Positions 6,323-8,855 of a stretch of 8,855 nucleotides of DNA are shown in pieces; the stretch's first letter is position 1; every line of letters starts with the position of its first letter. The translations under genes were made by a program, and so were the position numbers. Under the pieces are notes generated by a model. The model made no database searches. It saw only the letters and a list, made by a program, of their open reading frames with translations, and was not told the DNA's origin. The DNA comes from Mucilaginibacter sp. (GTDB lineage Bacteria; Bacteroidota; Bacteroidia; Sphingobacteriales; Sphingobacteriaceae), in contig JACMRC010000237.1 in assembly GCA_014376655.1 (NCBI GenBank), forward strand, positions 1 to 8,855, given 5' to 3'.

Positions 6323-8559
6323 TGATCGTTAAATTATCGCCCCTTGATATAAAAAAGTACAACTGGTATATCTGGAAGTTTTTTATAGGCTGCTTTGCTT
6401 TTGTTGTTATACTGGTAGGTGCTACTACATTTGGCGTATTTGGCGCGCTGCCAACGCTGGACGAGATGGAGAACCCTAAAAGCGACCAGGCATCACAGAT
6501 TATATCATCTGACAAGCAAATTCTTGGGAAATATTATAGAAAAAACAGGTCGAATGTAGCCTATAAAGATATCTCGCCTAATGTTATAAACGCATTGGTA
6601 GCTAAAGAGGATAATCATTTTTATTCGCACTCGGGCGTGGATTTTTGGCGCACATTCTCTATTATTCCTTACAACTTGATTGGCAGAAGGCAGGGCGCGA
6701 GTACGCTAACGCAACAACTTGCGTTAAATTTATTTACCGGCGAAACCAGGGCACACAATCCTATTAAACGTATTATCCAAAAATTACAGGAATTAATTGT
6801 TGCAGTGCGTATTGAAAAACGTTATACCAAGCAAGAAATCATCACCATGTATTTAAATACGGTTGATTTTGGCTCAACTACATTTGGCATCAGCTCGGCG
6901 GCACAAACCTATTTTAATACCACACCTGCTAAATTAACACCCGACCAGGCTGCTACTTTAATACAGATGCTTACCGCCCCTACGGCAAATTCGCCGATAC
7001 GTCATCCTGTCAGAGCTTTGGGCAATCGTAATTTCACGCTGGGCCGTATGGTACAGGAAGGTTATTTAACAGAGGAAGAAGCTGATAAATGTAAGGCCAA
7101 GCCTTTGGGGCTTGATTATCATCCAACCAACCATACCGAAGGCTTAGCCCCTTACTTTAGAGCTGTATTAAGAGGAGAGGTTAAAAAAATCCTTACCAAC
7201 ATTACAAAAGCCGATGGTACAGCTTATGATATTGACCGGGACGGCCTAAACATTTATACCACTATTGATGCAAACATGCAGTTATATGCAGAGGAAGCGC
7301 AACGCGAGTGGATGCGTAAACTGCAACAGCAGTTTAACAACGAATGGAAAGGTGTGAAGTTATCTGCAAGGATAAGTAACTATAAGTTACGTATAGAGCA
7401 GGGCATGCACGAGTCTGACCGTTACAGGCAATTAAAGCTGGAAGGTCAATCAGAAGACGAGATCGAAAAGAATTTTAATACGCCGGATAATATGAACATA
7501 TTTACCTGGAAGGGAAATCTTGATACATTGATGAATCCCATAGACTCGGTTGTTTACTCCCAAATGCTTTTGCGTAATGCCATGATGAGTATGGACCCAA
7601 CCACAGGTTATATTAAGGCTTGGGTAGGCGGCATTAATTTTGAGCATTTTAAATATGACCAGGTAAAAGATGGTGCCAGGCAGGTTGGATCAACCGCCAA
7701 GCCATTTACGTATGCCGTAGCTATTGATAATGGATTTTCGCCCTGCATGCAGGTAAACAATGTACCCATTACTATCCCGGGCGATGGGAGCCCGGATTGG
7801 ACACCGGGTTCATCATTAGAAGAAACAGTACCGGGCATGATAACACTACGCACCGCATTGGCCCATTCGCAAAACTGGGTTACAGCTTTTGTAATGAAGG
7901 AAGTTACGCCCGAGCCGGTGGCCAAGCTAATAAAACAAATGGGTATCCATACCGCTGTACCACCATACCCAAGCATTTGCCTGGGTTCATTTGATGCAAC
8001 AGTAATGGATATGACAGGTGCGTACTCTGTGTTTGCCAACCATGGTATATGGACAGAACCTACTTACTTGTTACGAATCGAGGACAAAAACGGTAATGTA
8101 ATTTATAATTATACACCAAAAGTGAAGCAGGTAATGAGTGAACAAGTTGCTTACGTGATGATTGATATGCTAAAAAGTGTAATAACCGAAGGTACAGGGT
8201 GGAGATTGCGTGGCACTTACAAAGTAACAAACCCTGTAGCCGGCAAAACCGGAACAACCAATGATAACTCTGATGGTTGGTTTATAGGGGTAACCCCAAA
8301 ACTGGTTACGGGTGTTTGGACAGGCTGCGAAAAGCGCGATTTTCATTTCCGATCTACCCGTACCGGCCAGGGTGCTAACGCTGCATTACCTGTATTTGCG
8401 CTCTACATGCAAAAAGTTTATGCCGACCAGTCATTAGGTATCAAAAAAGATATAGACTTTGAGTTGCCAAAAAAACCGCTTACTACCACGTTAAATTGTG
8501 ATGTGTACAGCCAACAACAAAAGGGCACTAACGAGGTTGAAAAGAAGTTGAGCTATTAA
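6322..8559 (+). CDS. mrcA: Class A penicillin-binding protein 1A (bifunctional peptidoglycan synthase)
   Basis: A 745-residue membrane-anchored enzyme that polymerises lipid II glycan strands and cross-links their peptides in the periplasm. A short cytoplasmic start is followed by one membrane helix (about 17-41). The glycosyltransferase (GT51) domain shows EDNHFYSHSGVD with catalytic E96, QGASTLTQQ (124-132) and TMYLNTVDFG (175-184). A charged linker (about 329-423) precedes the transpeptidase, with SxxK nucleophile S457/K460 (GSTAKPF), SQN at 516-518 and KTGT at 642-645. All catalytic residues are present, so it should be active and beta-lactam sensitive. The C-terminus is short, with no PASTA repeats. 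Its ATG overlaps the porW stop (TAATG), implying coupled translation. The symbol is by analogy; such genes are also called ponA or pbpF. Confidence 0.95.
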   Translation: MIVKLSPLDIKKYNWYIWKFFIGCFAFVVILVGATTFGVFGALPTLDEMENPKSDQASQIISSDKQILGKYYRKNRSNVAYKDISPNVINALVAKEDNHFYSHSGVDFWRTFSIIPYNLIGRRQGASTLTQQLALNLFTGETRAHNPIKRIIQKLQELIVAVRIEKRYTKQEIITMYLNTVDFGSTTFGISSAAQTYFNTTPAKLTPDQAATLIQMLTAPTANSPIRHPVRALGNRNFTLGRMVQEGYLTEEEADKCKAKPLGLDYHPTNHTEGLAPYFRAVLRGEVKKILTNITKADGTAYDIDRDGLNIYTTIDANMQLYAEEAQREWMRKLQQQFNNEWKGVKLSARISNYKLRIEQGMHESDRYRQLKLEGQSEDEIEKNFNTPDNMNIFTWKGNLDTLMNPIDSVVYSQMLLRNAMMSMDPTTGYIKAWVGGINFEHFKYDQVKDGARQVGSTAKPFTYAVAIDNGFSPCMQVNNVPITIPGDGSPDWTPGSSLEETVPGMITLRTALAHSQNWVTAFVMKEVTPEPVAKLIKQMGIHTAVPPYPSICLGSFDATVMDMTGAYSVFANHGIWTEPTYLLRIEDKNGNVIYNYTPKVKQVMSEQVAYVMIDMLKSVITEGTGWRLRGTYKVTNPVAGKTGTTNDNSDGWFIGVTPKLVTGVWTGCEKRDFHFRSTRTGQGANAALPVFALYMQKVYADQSLGIKKDIDFELPKKPLTTTLNCDVYSQQQKGTNEVEKKLSY

Positions 8560-8572
8560 CTTTAGTTAAAAT

Positions 8573-8618
8573 GTTGCAAAGTTTGAAGGTTGTAAAGTTA
8601 TTTATGACCAATGACTAA
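8573..8618. repeat. Short degenerate repeats between PBP1A and uvrC
   Basis: Two kinds of short repeat fill most of the 62-bp spacer (8560-8621). GTTGCAAAGTT at 8573-8583 recurs as GTTGTAAAGTT at 8589-8599 (10 of 11 identical, period 16). Two heptads, TGACCAA at 8605-8611 and TGACTAA at 8612-8618, follow head to tail, ending just before the uvrC ATG. The style (heptads, low complexity, intergenic) resembles the array between atpF and atpH, although the sequence differs. I see no hairpin strong enough to be a terminator for the porW-PBP unit, and no convincing uvrC promoter. Confidence 0.6.
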
Positions 8619-8621
8619 ATA

Positions 8622-8855
8622 ATGGAAAAATTCGATTACCGCGCTGCCTTAAAAAACATCCCTCACAAACCTGGGGTATACCAATATTGGAATGAGGAGA
8701 AAGAACTCATTTATATAGGTAAGGCAAAAGATCTGCGCAATAGGGTAACTTCTTATTTTAATAAAGACACCAACGTAAATGCTAAAACGCGTGTCCTGGT
8801 ATCCAAAATCCGCGACATAACGTTTACCATTGTTGATACCGAAATTGATGCCTGG
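8622..8855 (+). CDS. uvrC: UvrABC system protein C, N-terminal fragment
   Basis: The first 78 codons of the gene; the window ends in frame. The visible part is the GIY-YIG nuclease domain that makes the 3' incision in nucleotide excision repair. PGVYQYW (17-23) gives the GVY half, and LIYIGKAKDLRNRVTSYF (29-46) gives the YIG half plus the KAKDLRxRVxSYF signature that separates UvrC from homing endonucleases; R41 is in the place of the catalytic arginine. The UvrB-binding, RNase H-like and HhH domains lie beyond the edge. The ATG at 8622 follows an in-frame stop at 8616 and gives the usual length before the nuclease motif. It follows PBP1A by 62 bp on the same strand and could be read through or have its own promoter. 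The leader is A/T-rich with no Shine-Dalgarno motif. Confidence 0.94.
   Translation, partial: MEKFDYRAALKNIPHKPGVYQYWNEEKELIYIGKAKDLRNRVTSYFNKDTNVNAKTRVLVSKIRDITFTIVDTEIDAW

Noticed and set aside
8622..8855. GIY-YIG homing endonuclease
   Set aside because: The KAKDLRxRVxSYF continuation and N-terminal position are those of UvrC, and there is no sign of an intron or mobile element.

Overview
The window reads as ordinary chromosomal DNA of a Bacteroidota bacterium. A member of the Sphingobacteriaceae (Mucilaginibacter or Pedobacter type) is the best guess. The grounds are a PorW/SprE-type gliding/type IX secretion lipoprotein, an F-ATPase subunit a with a signal peptide and a long periplasmic N-terminus, and A/T-rich leaders without any Shine-Dalgarno motif in front of every gene. 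Base composition is moderately AT-rich by eye. The genus is inference only.

Left part (1-3407, minus strand): the 5' portion of an F1Fo ATP synthase operon, transcribed leftwards in the order atpZ - atpI - atpB (a) - atpE (c) - atpF (b) - atpH (delta) - atpA (alpha, cut by the window edge). It covers the two small membrane accessory proteins, the whole Fo sector and the start of F1. Two spacers carry structure: a GC-rich 13-bp hairpin just after atpE, and an array of 7-nt repeats, four direct then five inverted, between atpF and atpH.

Middle (3408-3472): a 65-bp divergent spacer that must hold the 5' signals for both the atp operon and the rightward genes.

Right part (3473-8855, plus strand): a 949-residue outer-membrane lipoprotein of the PorW/SprE type (type IX secretion and gliding), overlapping by one base (TAATG) with a class A penicillin-binding protein that carries both transglycosylase and transpeptidase active sites. 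After a 62-bp spacer with short repeats comes the 5' end of uvrC (nucleotide excision repair), cut by the window edge.

Together the genes cover energy conversion (atp), envelope biogenesis and protein export (porW plus PBP1A) and DNA repair (uvrC). I see no mobile element, tRNA, rRNA, CRISPR array or clearly unknown gene system. The points most worth a second look are the heptad repeats, the post-atpE hairpin, two TTG starts (atpI and porW), the one-base porW/PBP junction and a possible SPOR-like tail on PorW.
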